Below, piece after piece: positions 43,291 to 51,904 of a stretch of 64,000 bases of DNA (its first letter is position 1; the number at the start of each line of letters is the position of its first letter). Below the pieces are notes generated by a model. That model worked only from the letters and a program-made list of their open reading frames with translations, did not search any database and was not told the DNA's origin. The translations under genes were made by a program, and so were the position numbers. Origin of the DNA: Rhodanobacter sp. C01 (GTDB taxonomy: Bacteria > Pseudomonadota > Gammaproteobacteria > Xanthomonadales > Rhodanobacteraceae); the NCBI RefSeq assembly GCF_002001045.1, contig NZ_MUNR01000014.1, positions 620,001-684,000 of the forward strand, in the 5' to 3' direction.

Positions 43291-44640
43291 ATGATCCGAC
43301 TGACGGAGTTGCTGCCAATGAGACAAGCTGGAGAAACTTTTTATGGCCGCGTGTTGCGTGCATTAAAGCGACTTGCACTGGTGCTGCTCGTGGTCGGCCC
43401 GACGGTGGGCGTCGCTAGCGCCGATGCCTCCCTCCCTGGGGCAGGCTGGATAAGCACCTGGGTCGCTGTCCCGCAACCGCCATTGCCAGGTTCACTAGAT
43501 CATTACCAGGACCAAAGCCTGCGCCTGATCGTGCATGCCAGCGCAGGTGGGTCGCAGGTTCGCATTCGCCTGTCGAACCTCTATGGCGACGCGCCGCTGA
43601 CGATCGGGGCTGCACACATCGCCCGTCGCACGAGCGGTGCGGATATCGATCCGGCTCACGATCTCGTGCTAACTTTTGGCGGACGCACATCCGTCGTGAT
43701 ACCGGCGCATGCGACGGTGCTGAGTGATCCCGCGCGGATGGAAATTCCCGCACTGGCAGACCTGTCCGTGAGTCTGTATTTGCCCAAGGGCGTCGCCGCC
43801 TCGACTGTCCACATTCTCGCTCAGCAGATCAGCTACGTATCGCGGCCAGGCGACGCCACGGCGGCCGCAAAATTTCCGGTCGCTCGGCGCATCGATATGT
43901 GGCCGTTCCTCACCGGCGTGGACGTGGTGGCTACGCCGGGCGCCTTCGCCGTGGTCGCCTTCGGTGACTCCACCGTGGACGGGGACGGTTCCACGGCCGA
44001 TGCCAACCGACGCTGGCCGGATGTCTTGGCCGCGCGCCTGCAGCAAACCGGCCGGAATGTGGCGGTACTCAACGCGGGACTTATCGGCAATCGCCTTTTG
44101 CATGGCAGTCCGGGCGGCGGCACGTTCGGTACGGCGCTGGGTGAGGCAGGGCTCGCGCGTTTCTCCCGTGACGTGCTCGATCAGGCAGGCGCAAAGCTCG
44201 TCATTGTGCGTATCGGCAGCAATGACCTCGGTTTCTTGCACGGGTTGGTGCCGTCAGGCGAATCCGTGGATGCCCATGACCTGATCGCCGGCTATCGGCA
44301 GCTTGTCAGACTAGCCCACCAACATGGCATGGGCATTATCGGTACCACGATTCCCCCGTTCGAAAACGCGGCCATTCCCGGCTATTCGACGCCTGCGAAG
44401 GATGTCATCCGCCGGCAGGTCAACACGTGGATACGCCAGGGTGGCGAATTCGACGCCGTGCTCGATTTCGACCATATTCTGCGCGACCCATCCCATCCCG
44501 CACGGCTGCTCCCGGCTTACGACAGCGGTGACCACCTGCACCCCAATGATGCAGGTTATCGGGCTGTGGCTTCCGCACTTCCCCTGGAGACGCTCGACAA
44601 ACTGAACGGGGGCTCGCCCAAAGCCATGCCGCATGGGTAA
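43291..44640 (+). CDS. Secreted SGNH/GDSL-family hydrolase
   Basis: 449 residues from the ATG at 43291, with GGGAGAA upstream; the signal segment is RLALVLLVVGPTVGVASA. An N-terminal beta-sandwich (about 45-225) precedes the SGNH domain: block I AVVAFGDSTVDGDGSTADAN with the nucleophile Ser, block II NAGLIGNRLLH with Gly, block III VRIGSNDLGF with Asn, and block V DHLHPNDAGY with the catalytic Asp and His. All four blocks are intact. This two-domain layout is common among lipases, esterases and rhamnogalacturonan acetylesterase-like enzymes that deacetylate plant polysaccharides; the substrate is unassigned. Confidence 0.9.
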   Translation: MIRLTELLPMRQAGETFYGRVLRALKRLALVLLVVGPTVGVASADASLPGAGWISTWVAVPQPPLPGSLDHYQDQSLRLIVHASAGGSQVRIRLSNLYGDAPLTIGAAHIARRTSGADIDPAHDLVLTFGGRTSVVIPAHATVLSDPARMEIPALADLSVSLYLPKGVAASTVHILAQQISYVSRPGDATAAAKFPVARRIDMWPFLTGVDVVATPGAFAVVAFGDSTVDGDGSTADANRRWPDVLAARLQQTGRNVAVLNAGLIGNRLLHGSPGGGTFGTALGEAGLARFSRDVLDQAGAKLVIVRIGSNDLGFLHGLVPSGESVDAHDLIAGYRQLVRLAHQHGMGIIGTTIPPFENAAIPGYSTPAKDVIRRQVNTWIRQGGEFDAVLDFDHILRDPSHPARLLPAYDSGDHLHPNDAGYRAVASALPLETLDKLNGGSPKAMPHG

Positions 44641-44683
44641 TCCGAAATCCACGCGACGCAGCTTCAAAAAGTGCGATGCGGTA

Positions 44684-45052
44684 TCAATGCCGCGTACGCT
44701 TGCTGCCCGCGCTGGAGGGGTTCATCTCGACGCTCAGAGTGAAGGTGCGTTGTTCGCCAGGTTGCATGGCACCGACGCCAACCAGTTTGCGCGCGATCTC
44801 CTCGCCCCGTTCGTTGCGGATGGTCAGCACCATCGAGTACTCCCACGCCTCGCTATCGACGGGGTTGCGAAAGCTTCCTTCCACGCGCAGTGGTACAGAC
44901 GCGGACGCGGGCGCTGCGCTCGCGCTGGTGGGTTCACTGAATCGCAGCTTGTGTCGACAGGATGGGCACACGGCGGCACTTTCCAGGATGGTCTCCCTGC
45001 AGTGCGGACAGGTGCGTGTTGCTCCGGCCGTGCCCGGGTATGCGGTGGTCAC
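44684..45052 (-). CDS. Zinc-ribbon protein coupled to bactofilin
   Basis: 122 residues from the GTG at 45052, which overlaps the bactofilin stop (GTGA). The N-terminus has CPHCRETILESAAVCPSCRH, a CxxC-x10-CxxC zinc ribbon. The C-terminal half forms a short beta domain (LRVEGSFRNPVDSEAWEYSM, VLTIRNERGEEIARKLVGVG) resembling an FxLYD- or CARDB-like sandwich. No enzyme motif. Coupling suggests that the protein acts together with bactofilin, perhaps as an adaptor or regulator of the polymer. Confidence 0.75.
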   Translation of the reverse strand: MTTAYPGTAGATRTCPHCRETILESAAVCPSCRHKLRFSEPTSASAAPASASVPLRVEGSFRNPVDSEAWEYSMVLTIRNERGEEIARKLVGVGAMQPGEQRTFTLSVEMNPSSAGSKRTRH

Positions 45053-45573
45053 GAAACTGTGCCGTTGTTCCCATGGGTCTTGTGCGCGCTGTTGCCGTCC
45101 TTCGCGTCGTCCCAGCCGAACTCGGCGTGGCCGCGCATGCGCGAACCGGCTGCCACGCTGAGCGATCCTGCCTTCAGGTCGCCAGTCAGTGCGCCGCTTT
45201 GCTGCAATTCCACATGCGCCGCTGATTCGATATTGCCGATCAGTTCGCCTGCGATGGTGACCTTTTCGGCGCGCACGCTGCCGGTCACTTTGGCACCTGG
45301 CTCGATGCCGAGGTCGCCAAGCACGTTGACGTCGCCCTTGAAGCTGCCGGCGATGCGCACATGACCTGCGCCTTCGATCTTGCCCTCGATGGTGATGTCG
45401 GGCGCGATCAGCGATTCGGCTTTGGGCTTGCCCGGCGCGGGCGTGGAACGGAATGCGGGTTGCACAGATGTTTGCACTTCGGGCTTGATCTCCGGGATGG
45501 CGGGGCGCGCCAGGTCCATGGCTTCGGGCGTTTCGGAGGCGGAGGTCTTGACGGGTTCTTTCCACAGGGCCAT
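45049..45573 (-). CDS. Bactofilin (polymer-forming cytoskeletal protein)
   Basis: 174 residues from the ATG at 45573. The central right-handed beta-helix has the bactofilin repeat pattern: SLIAPDITIEGKIEGAGHVR, IAGSFKGDVNVLGDLGIEPG, AKVTGSVRAEKVTIAGELIG, NIESAAHVELQQSGALTGDL. A flexible N-terminal tail with Pro/Lys (about 1-50) and a short C-terminal tail flank it. Bactofilins self-assemble without nucleotide and position envelope enzymes at poles or stalks. It overlaps the zinc-ribbon gene by 4 bp. No peptidoglycan hydrolase is adjacent, unlike many bactofilin loci. Confidence 0.92.
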   Translation of the reverse strand: MALWKEPVKTSASETPEAMDLARPAIPEIKPEVQTSVQPAFRSTPAPGKPKAESLIAPDITIEGKIEGAGHVRIAGSFKGDVNVLGDLGIEPGAKVTGSVRAEKVTIAGELIGNIESAAHVELQQSGALTGDLKAGSLSVAAGSRMRGHAEFGWDDAKDGNSAHKTHGNNGTVS

Positions 45574-45634
45574 GGGGGACTCCGGTTCAGTCAGGCGGAG
45601 GGTCAGCGTACCCCTCAAACGGCGCGTAAAACGC

Positions 45635-45677
45635 GGGTCAGGTTCACTTAATTGTGCAAAAGCAGGGTCACGTTCAC
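45635..45677. repeat. Two GGGTCA(G/C)GTTCAC elements upstream of bactofilin
   Basis: GGGTCAGGTTCAC at 45635-45647 and GGGTCACGTTCAC at 45665-45677 are direct repeats 30 bp apart in the 324-bp gap between bactofilin and the esterase gene. Similar GGGTCAG words occur at 24356, 26466, 34820 and 41170. Regular spacing could also suit regulator binding. The rest of the gap shows nothing else. Confidence 0.45.
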
Positions 45678-45897
45678 GTCCTGTTAGCTATTTGCAAGGG
45701 GCTTGAGCACGGGTATTGGACGATGATCGCTTGACTAAGATTCGCGCATGGGCAATGACAACGCGTGGCTGGCACGCCGGCACGCCGCAATGCCACGCGG
45801 GATGGAAGTGATGAACGGCTCGGGCGGCGTCCGTGCCGTTCATCGTGCGTGACGGGGCCAGCACGATGTTGAAACAGACGCCGGCCCGCTTCGATGC

Positions 45898-46848
45898 TTA
45901 TCGCCCCGCAACGGGAATCATGCCGATGGTGCTCAGCCATGCCTCGGCCAGGGCAGGCCAGTGCGTGATCGGATCCGATGTTGGCCGCAGTCCGAACGCA
46001 TGGCCGCCATGTGCATACAGATGCATCTCCACCGGCACGTGCGCTTTCGCCAGCGCGGTGTAGTAGACCAGCGACTGCTCCACACCATCCACGTAGTCGT
46101 CTTCTGCCTGCACCAGAAACGTGGGTGGCGTCTTGCCGGAGACCGGCACATTGGGATTCAACTTGCCATCTTCGGTGGCGAGGTGGCCCGGATAGAGGGG
46201 CATGGCAAAATCCGGGCGGCTGCTTCCCTTGTCGGCATCGTCCACGGGTGGATACAGACGGCGCTCGAAATTCGTGCTGATTTCCGCTACCAGGAATCCA
46301 CCTGCCGAGAACCCGAGCACGCCTACCTTGTGCGGATCGATGTGCCATTGCGTTGCATGAGCGCGCACCAGCCGCATCGTCCGCTGGACATCCTGCAGCG
46401 ATGGCACCGAGAGGGAAAGATTGTGCGGACGGGAATCGGATTGCCAGACATACGGCACGCTCGGCACGCGGTACTTCAACAGCACGCAGGTGATGCCCCT
46501 GGAAGTCAGCCAGTCGCAGACATCGGTGCCTTCGAGGTCGATGGCGAGGATCTGGAATCCGCCTCCTGGGATCACCACGACAGCGGCTCCGGTGTTCTTC
46601 CCTTGAGGCGCATAAACCGTCATCGTCGGCTGGGTCACGTTGGTCACTGCCGTCATCGGCAGGCCTCCGATCAGCTTGTCCGGATTATGCGTTTGCGTTT
46701 CAGGCCCTGGTACCGGCTGCAGATTGGGCGCTGCGCCGGGCCATATCGGTATTTGCGTGTGTCCGGCGACAGGTTGCCAGACCGTCGTCTTCGCATGCAC
46801 GCTGCTACCTGCCGCCAGCAGACACAGGGCAATGGCCCATGGCTTCAT
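45898..46848 (-). CDS. Secreted alpha/beta-hydrolase (acetyl/xylan esterase-like)
   Basis: 316 residues from the ATG at 46848, with CGGAG upstream. Signal peptide AIALCLLAAGSSVHA. The oxyanion segment is VVIPGGGFQILA, the nucleophile is in VLGFSAGGFLVAEI, the acid is in QAEDDYVDGV and the catalytic His is in YAHGGHAFGLRP. It fits the carbohydrate acetyl-esterase or BD-FAE-like branch of the fold. It may remove acetyl groups from plant polysaccharides. Divergent from the EEP-phosphatase gene at 47142; the 293-bp gap between them holds no obvious repeat. Confidence 0.88.
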   Translation of the reverse strand: MKPWAIALCLLAAGSSVHAKTTVWQPVAGHTQIPIWPGAAPNLQPVPGPETQTHNPDKLIGGLPMTAVTNVTQPTMTVYAPQGKNTGAAVVVIPGGGFQILAIDLEGTDVCDWLTSRGITCVLLKYRVPSVPYVWQSDSRPHNLSLSVPSLQDVQRTMRLVRAHATQWHIDPHKVGVLGFSAGGFLVAEISTNFERRLYPPVDDADKGSSRPDFAMPLYPGHLATEDGKLNPNVPVSGKTPPTFLVQAEDDYVDGVEQSLVYYTALAKAHVPVEMHLYAHGGHAFGLRPTSDPITHWPALAEAWLSTIGMIPVAGR

Positions 46849-47141
46849 GACACTTCTCCGTTTGGTGTTCGGCCCAGGTTCGTACGACCAAGGCTGGGAA
46901 TCAGGTAACCCCTCTTGTCGATCCTGCATGCCGCATCGGGCCTGTTGCAGCGGCTCCGGTGGATTTTTTCGGGCAAGCTTGTTGCAGACGCTTTTTGACG
47001 GGCAGAAAATCTACTCCGATCCCGGCGTCCCCCCCGTGTTTCCTGTGTGGGATCAAAGGGAAAACGCGATACCTTTTTCGCGATGGCCTTTCGCGCTAGG
47101 CTCAAGTTTCCGATGTCGCGTCCCGCCCGAGGGTGTGTGTG

Positions 47142-47981
47142 ATGAGTCTGCGCCACTGGTCTTCGGTAATTGCTTGCGTGCTGATGCTGGGCATGGCCGC
47201 TCCGGCTGTTGCGGCCGATGCACCGCTTCGGATCATGACGTTCAACGTCCGTGTGCCGGTGGACACCGGCATGAATGCCTGGGTGAACCGGCGCGACCTG
47301 ATGGTAAGCGTGATCAAGGCAGAACATCCGGACCTGCTCGGCACCCAGGAGCTGACCGAGGAGCAGGGCGAGTACATCGCCGCGCACCTTCCTGGCTATG
47401 CCTGGTTCGGACAGGGCAGGGAAGGCGGCACGAAGGGTGAGCACATGGGTGTGTTCTATCGTACGGATCGCCTCGAGGTATTGCGGTCTGGCGATTTCTG
47501 GCTCTCCGACACGCCGGATGTGCCAGGCAGCATAACCTGGGGCCAGCCGTATCCGCGCATGGTGACCTGGGCGAAGTTTCGCCTGCGCGATGGTGGCGGC
47601 ACGTTCAATTACTTCAATACGCATTTCCCCTACCGTCCGGAGGATGTCCGCGCGCGGATGCTGAGCGCGAAGGAGATCATGCAGCGGATCGGCAAGCTGC
47701 CGTCCACGGCGCGCGTGATCTTGGCCGGGGATTTCAATTGCGGTCCTGACAGCCCGGTATACGCGAAGCTGACTGCAACACTGCACGATGCCTGGACCAC
47801 GGCGACCTCGCGATCCGGTCCGGAGAAGACGTTCCACAACTTCACGGGCAACCCGGATCAGCGCATCGACTGGATATTGTCTCGTGGCTTCAAGGCCATC
47901 ACCGTCCAGACGGTCACCACTCACGATGGCGCGCGCTATCCTTCCGATCATTTCCCGGTCGTGGCCGAGCTCGTTCGCTAA
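47142..47981 (+). CDS. Secreted endonuclease/exonuclease/phosphatase-fold protein
   Basis: 279 residues from the ATG at 47142, with GAGGG upstream. Signal peptide VIACVLMLGMAAPAVAAD. The EEP catalytic motifs are in order: IMTFNVRVP (metal Asn), LLGTQELTEEQ (metal Glu), NYFNTHFPYR, LAGDFNCGPDS (Asp, Asn) and SDHFPVVAEL (Asp-His). Exported members of this superfamily cleave phosphodiesters such as phospholipid head groups or nucleic acids, or act as sugar phosphatases. The precise substrate cannot be inferred. Monocistronic, upstream of an AraC-VOC-DUF1801 unit. Confidence 0.9.
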   Translation: MSLRHWSSVIACVLMLGMAAPAVAADAPLRIMTFNVRVPVDTGMNAWVNRRDLMVSVIKAEHPDLLGTQELTEEQGEYIAAHLPGYAWFGQGREGGTKGEHMGVFYRTDRLEVLRSGDFWLSDTPDVPGSITWGQPYPRMVTWAKFRLRDGGGTFNYFNTHFPYRPEDVRARMLSAKEIMQRIGKLPSTARVILAGDFNCGPDSPVYAKLTATLHDAWTTATSRSGPEKTFHNFTGNPDQRIDWILSRGFKAITVQTVTTHDGARYPSDHFPVVAELVR

Positions 47982-48072
47982 AAGGCGTTCGCCAAGCCAC
48001 GGCCAGCTTGCCCTGGCATCATTCTGCTCCACGCGCCCGAGCATCCTGATGACACGTGGAACGATTTTCCCG

Positions 48073-48537
48073 ATGACCAGCAGTTCCGCCACGACACTGC
48101 ACCTGCGCGATCTCGCACGGCTGCGCCGTGTGCGCGACCGGATCGATCGGGAATACGCACAGCCGCTGGACGTCGAGGCGCTCGCCCGCGGCGTGCACAT
48201 GTCGGGTGGGCACCTCAGTCGCCAGTTCAAGCTCGCTTTCGGCGAGTCGCCTTACAGCTATCTGATGACCCGGCGCATCGAGCGTGCGATGGCGCTGCTT
48301 CGGCGTGGCGACCTCAGCGTCACCGAGGTCTGCTTCGCGGTCGGCTGCGCATCGCTGGGCACCTTCAGCACACGCTTCAACGAATTGGTTGGTGTATCGC
48401 CCGGCGTCTACAGACGCGACGCGGCGTCCGCGACGGTGGGGATGCCATCCTGCGTGGCACGGCAGGTGACGCGACCGATCAGGACACAACTGATCAGGAA
48501 TGGAGAAGCAGCGGCCCCCGAGTCGGATTTAGCATGA
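48073..48537 (+). CDS. AraC-family regulator consisting only of the DNA-binding domain
   Basis: 154 residues from the ATG at 48073 (an ATG at 48049 would add eight). Two helix-turn-helix motifs: LDVEALARGVHMSGGHLSRQ followed by FKLAFGESPYSYLMTRRIER, then LSVTEVCFAVGCASLGTFST ending GVSPGVYRRD. No sensory domain precedes it, and the C-terminal 35 residues are unstructured. The stop overlaps the next start (ATGA at 48534), so it is coupled to the VOC gene and very likely controls this operon. Confidence 0.9.
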   Translation: MTSSSATTLHLRDLARLRRVRDRIDREYAQPLDVEALARGVHMSGGHLSRQFKLAFGESPYSYLMTRRIERAMALLRRGDLSVTEVCFAVGCASLGTFSTRFNELVGVSPGVYRRDAASATVGMPSCVARQVTRPIRTQLIRNGEAAAPESDLA

Positions 48538-48980
48538 CGGCTCCACCTACATCGAGCATGACGGCCATGGATATCAACATACACGCGAGCTTTCTTCCGC
48601 AAACCGATCCGGACGCCTCGCTGGCGTTCTATCGCGATACCCTCGGCTTCGAGGTCCGCAATGACGTCGGCTACAACGGGATGCGCTGGATCACGGTCGG
48701 GCCGCCCGACCAGCCCGGCACGTCCATCGTGCTGTATCCGCCGACTGCCAGCCCCGGCGTCACCGATGACGAGAAACGCACCATCGTCGAGATGATGGCC
48801 AAGGGTACCTACGCCATCATGCTGCTGGCCACGAAGGACCTCGATGCCGCCTTCGAGCGGATCCAGGCCAGCGGTGCCGAGATCGTCGAGGAGCCCACCC
48901 AGCAGCCGTATGGCGTTCGCGACTGCGCCGTGCGCGATCCTGCGGGCAACCTGCTGCGCGTGCAGGAGCGGCCATCATGA
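48534..48980 (+). CDS. VOC-superfamily (glyoxalase/dioxygenase-fold) protein
   Basis: 148 residues. Pattern of a single VOC module: INIHASFLPQTDPDASLAFY, RDTLGFEVRNDVGYNGMRWI, GTYAIMLLATKDLDAAFERI, VRDCAVRDPAGNLLRVQE. Single-module proteins act as dimers. Metal-site positions are partly substituted, so it may be a binding protein rather than a metalloenzyme (for example for a toxic natural product). It overlaps both neighbours by 4 bp and is the middle gene of a three-gene coupled operon. Confidence 0.85.
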   Translation: MTAPPTSSMTAMDINIHASFLPQTDPDASLAFYRDTLGFEVRNDVGYNGMRWITVGPPDQPGTSIVLYPPTASPGVTDDEKRTIVEMMAKGTYAIMLLATKDLDAAFERIQASGAEIVEEPTQQPYGVRDCAVRDPAGNLLRVQERPS

Positions 48981-49387
48981 AGAACGAGAAGATCAGCTCG
49001 AAAGAAGCCGGCACTCGCGATGCCCCCTCCAAGCTGATCGACGCGAGGATCAAGGAACTGGGCGATTGGCGGGGCGAGACGCTCGCCCGTGTCCGGGCGC
49101 TCATCAAGCAGGCCGTTCCCGACGTGGTCGAGGAATGGAAGTGGCGCGGAGTGCCGGTGTGGTATCACGCCGGCATGATCTGCACCGGCGAGACGTACAA
49201 GAATGCCGTGAAGATGACCTTCGCCAAGGGCGCCTCGCTGGAGGACCCTTCAGGCCTCTTCAACTCCAGCCTCGACGGCAACACCCGGCGCGCCATCGAC
49301 TTTCATGAAGGCGACAAGATCGATGAGAAGGCGTTGAAGGCGCTGATTCGCGCGGCCGTAGCACTGAATACGTCCAAGGCAAGCTAA
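48977..49387 (+). CDS. DUF1801-family (YdhG-like) protein
   Basis: 136 residues. Family features: an N-terminal helix IDARIKELGDWRGETLARVR, then VVEEWKWRGVPVWYHAGMIC, TGETYKNAVKMTFAKGASLE, and a C-terminal helix EKALKALIRAAVAL. DUF1801 proteins are small cytoplasmic proteins of unknown biochemistry. ATGA overlap with the VOC gene places it last in the AraC-VOC-DUF1801 operon, a combination also seen in Actinobacteria and Proteobacteria as small stress-linked clusters (from memory). Confidence 0.88.
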   Translation: MKNEKISSKEAGTRDAPSKLIDARIKELGDWRGETLARVRALIKQAVPDVVEEWKWRGVPVWYHAGMICTGETYKNAVKMTFAKGASLEDPSGLFNSSLDGNTRRAIDFHEGDKIDEKALKALIRAAVALNTSKAS

Positions 49388-49412
49388 AGGGGCTGAGACA
49401 ACTCCTCGTTGA

Positions 49413-50738
49413 TTAAATGTCTCTGATCTCTTTTGAAGCCCGCTCGCGGGCATGGGCTCTGACCAGACCTGGCTGCGTTTCCGGCATGGTCAGCAGCACG
49501 GGCATCACGACCAGCGCGACGGCGGCGATCATGGCGCCGGGCACGGCGGTCCATCCGGTCATTCTGACGAACAACTCGGCAAGGAAGGGCGTCAGGCCGC
49601 CGAAGATGGCCGTCGCAACGGTCACGCCTAATGCCAGGCCACTGAGTCGGCCTTCGCCGGGAAACTGCTCGGCGGTCGCTGGGGCACCTACCGCGCTCAC
49701 GCCACCGGCGAGGCAGGCCAGCACGATCGCACCGGCGGCGATGGGCAGCTCGCCGCCGCCAGCCATCAGGCCAAACATCGACAACGGCAGCAGCATGCCG
49801 GCGACACCCAGCCAGATCAGCACCGGCTTGCGACCGACCCGGTCGGATAGCGCACCCGCCAGCGGCGTGACCAGGATGACCGCCGCCGAAGCAACGGTAG
49901 ACAGCCACAGCGAACGGCCTTCGGCGAGGATGCCGGATGAGCTCAGGAAGGCTGGCACGTAGGTGATGCCGACGTAATAAGTGATCGAGCCCAGCGCCGA
50001 GATCGCGAAGGTGCGCAGCAGCGCGGGCCGGTGATGGACGAGCGTGTAGCGCAGCGGGGACTCAGGCACGGTGTGCTGCTTCACCTGTCGCAGGAAATCC
50101 GGGGATTCCTCCATGGTGGATCGCGCGAACCAGACGCAGCTGGCCAGTGCGGCACCCGCAAAGAACGGAATGCGCCAGCCCCAGGCGTCGAGACGGGTTG
50201 CACTCATCGCACCGACGGTCATGGCGGCGAGCGCCACGGCCAGCAGCGCGCCAACCTCGCTGGCGGCGGAGGCCAGCGAGGTGATCAAGCCGCGCCGATC
50301 CTCAGGTGCGCCTTCCAGCAGGTAGGCGACGACGCCCGTATATTCGCCGCCGACCGAGAAAGCCATGAAACAGCGCAGCAGCATCAGCAGGCCACCCGAC
50401 GCCGGCCCGATCGCGGCATAGTCGGGCAGCAGCGCCATCGCGAGCATGGCCAGCGTCATCAGCATCATCGACAACACAAGCGTGCGTTGCCGCCCGATGC
50501 GATCGCCGATATGGCCGAATACCATTGCGCCCAGCGGTCGCATGCCGTAGGAAATGGCGAACCCGGCGAGCGTGGTCAGCAATGAGTTGTGGCCGCCACC
50601 GAAGAACACCCTCGACAGCACCGTGGCGAAATACAGGTAGAGCGTGAAGTCGTACCACTCCACCACCGTCGACAGCGCCGCGATCACCATGGAGCCACGC
50701 GAGACTTCGGGAGCGCTGGGCTTTTCGGTTGAGATCAT
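49413..50738 (-). CDS. MFS transporter of the metabolite:proton symporter (MHS) type
   Basis: 441 residues, 12 predicted helices. The cytoplasmic loop 2-3 signature is GHIGDRIGRQRTLVLS, repeated in the second half as GALSDRVGRKPVLIWL. The first helix WYDFTLYLYFATVLSRVFF and the LLRCFMAFSVGGEYTGVVAY segment are characteristic of the MHS group (ProP, KgtP, ShiA). Substrates of this group include dicarboxylates, proline/betaine, shikimate and citrate. The gene follows the LysR gene in the same direction, so the regulator may control its uptake function. Confidence 0.92.
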   Translation of the reverse strand: MISTEKPSAPEVSRGSMVIAALSTVVEWYDFTLYLYFATVLSRVFFGGGHNSLLTTLAGFAISYGMRPLGAMVFGHIGDRIGRQRTLVLSMMLMTLAMLAMALLPDYAAIGPASGGLLMLLRCFMAFSVGGEYTGVVAYLLEGAPEDRRGLITSLASAASEVGALLAVALAAMTVGAMSATRLDAWGWRIPFFAGAALASCVWFARSTMEESPDFLRQVKQHTVPESPLRYTLVHHRPALLRTFAISALGSITYYVGITYVPAFLSSSGILAEGRSLWLSTVASAAVILVTPLAGALSDRVGRKPVLIWLGVAGMLLPLSMFGLMAGGGELPIAAGAIVLACLAGGVSAVGAPATAEQFPGEGRLSGLALGVTVATAIFGGLTPFLAELFVRMTGWTAVPGAMIAAVALVVMPVLLTMPETQPGLVRAHARERASKEIRDI

Positions 50739-50864
50739 GCGTGAGCTGCCGGAAGCGAAGAGGTTGTCAGAGACAATGCCTGATGCGTGGTTCTAGAGGG
50801 GAACCGTTGCGGTTGTCGCGCCGAACTATCCGGAAAATCCCGACCGGTCCAGCGCCTGCCGTTG

Positions 50865-51803
50865 TCATGGTTCGACGATGACTGTCCGGCGAATGTAGTG
50901 GCGGGCGGCGTCGCGGTCGTCTGACGCTTCGTCGCACAGCCATTCGCGAAAGCTGGCGATCTTGCGGCTGTATTGTCGGGCGATGGGGAAGGTGAACCAG
51001 AACGCGCGGCCATCGCTGGCGACGGCATCATGCGCCGGCACCAGTCGGCCGGACTCGATCTCGTTGCGGAACAGGATCGGCGAGCCGATTGCGATGCCGT
51101 GGCCGGCGATGGCCGCGGCGATGTCCAGGTATTCGGCGGACAGATGGGTGCCGAAGCGACCGTGCAGGACGACGTCGTCGAAACCTCGTGTGCGGTACCA
51201 CAGCGCCCACCAGTCGGATCGGCCCAGTAGTGGGACGTCCAGCGGGTGTCGTGGGTCGGCGATGCCCGCGGCGGCGTCTTTCAGTGCCGGTGCGCACAGC
51301 GGCATGAAGATGCTGGGCAGCAGTTCGGTCGTGCGCAGGCCGGCCCAGCGGCCGTGGCCGTTGCGGATGGCCGCGTCGAAATGACCGGTACTGAGATCCT
51401 GGGCGTCCGGCGACAGTTCGAGGTCGAGCGCGATCTCCGGATGCTTTGCGCGGAAGCGGCCGAGCTTCGGGGTCAGCCAGCTGGTGCCGAGGGTCGGCAG
51501 GGTCGTCAGCGACAATCGCGTCTCGTCCACGTCGGCAGCCCGGATGAAGCTGGCACGCAAGGCGGCGAAGGCATTGATGGCTTCGTGTGCGACCAGTTGG
51601 CCGGGCTCGGTCAGTTCCACCCGCTGCGGGTGACGCGCGAACAGCCGTACACCGATCTGCTCTTCGAGGCGTCGCACGTGGTAGCTGACCGATGCCGCCG
51701 TGGTGTCGAGTTCCTGTGCCGCCCGCGCGAAACTGCCGAGGCGGGCCGCGGCCTCGAACGCGCGGATGGCCAATAAGGACGGGAAGCGGCGTGGGTCGAC
51801 CAT
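50865..51803 (-). CDS. LysR-family transcriptional regulator (GcvA-like)
   Basis: 312 residues. N-terminal HTH: LLAIRAFEAAARLGSFARAA, QELDTTAASVSYHVRRLEEQ, IGVRLFARHPQRVELTEPG. The effector domain follows the GcvA/AmpR-like pattern (LSLTTLPTLGTSWLTPKLGR, DAAIRNGHGRWAGLRTTELL). The palindrome CATAAG-TCTGC-CTTATG starts on its own ATG, a T-N11-A box expected for LysR autoregulation. Divergent from the Tat protein at 51905 and upstream of the MHS transporter. Confidence 0.94.
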   Translation of the reverse strand: MVDPRRFPSLLAIRAFEAAARLGSFARAAQELDTTAASVSYHVRRLEEQIGVRLFARHPQRVELTEPGQLVAHEAINAFAALRASFIRAADVDETRLSLTTLPTLGTSWLTPKLGRFRAKHPEIALDLELSPDAQDLSTGHFDAAIRNGHGRWAGLRTTELLPSIFMPLCAPALKDAAAGIADPRHPLDVPLLGRSDWWALWYRTRGFDDVVLHGRFGTHLSAEYLDIAAAIAGHGIAIGSPILFRNEIESGRLVPAHDAVASDGRAFWFTFPIARQYSRKIASFREWLCDEASDDRDAARHYIRRTVIVEP

Positions 51804-51817
51804 AAGTCTGCCTTATG
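51801..51817. promoter_or_regulatory. LysR-type T-N11-A box
   Basis: CATAAG, TCTGC, CTTATG is a perfect 6-bp inverted repeat containing T-N11-A. Its left half overlaps the start codon of the lysR gene, and it lies in the 101-bp gap to the divergent gene at 51905. A good site for autorepression and control of that gene. Confidence 0.6.
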
Positions 51818-51904
51818 CTGAGGGTCCACTCTCGCGTGGTCAACCGTGCGCCGCATTCGCCATGATCAGGATCCTGTCCCCGTGGCACCGCAAGGATCCG
51901 TCTC

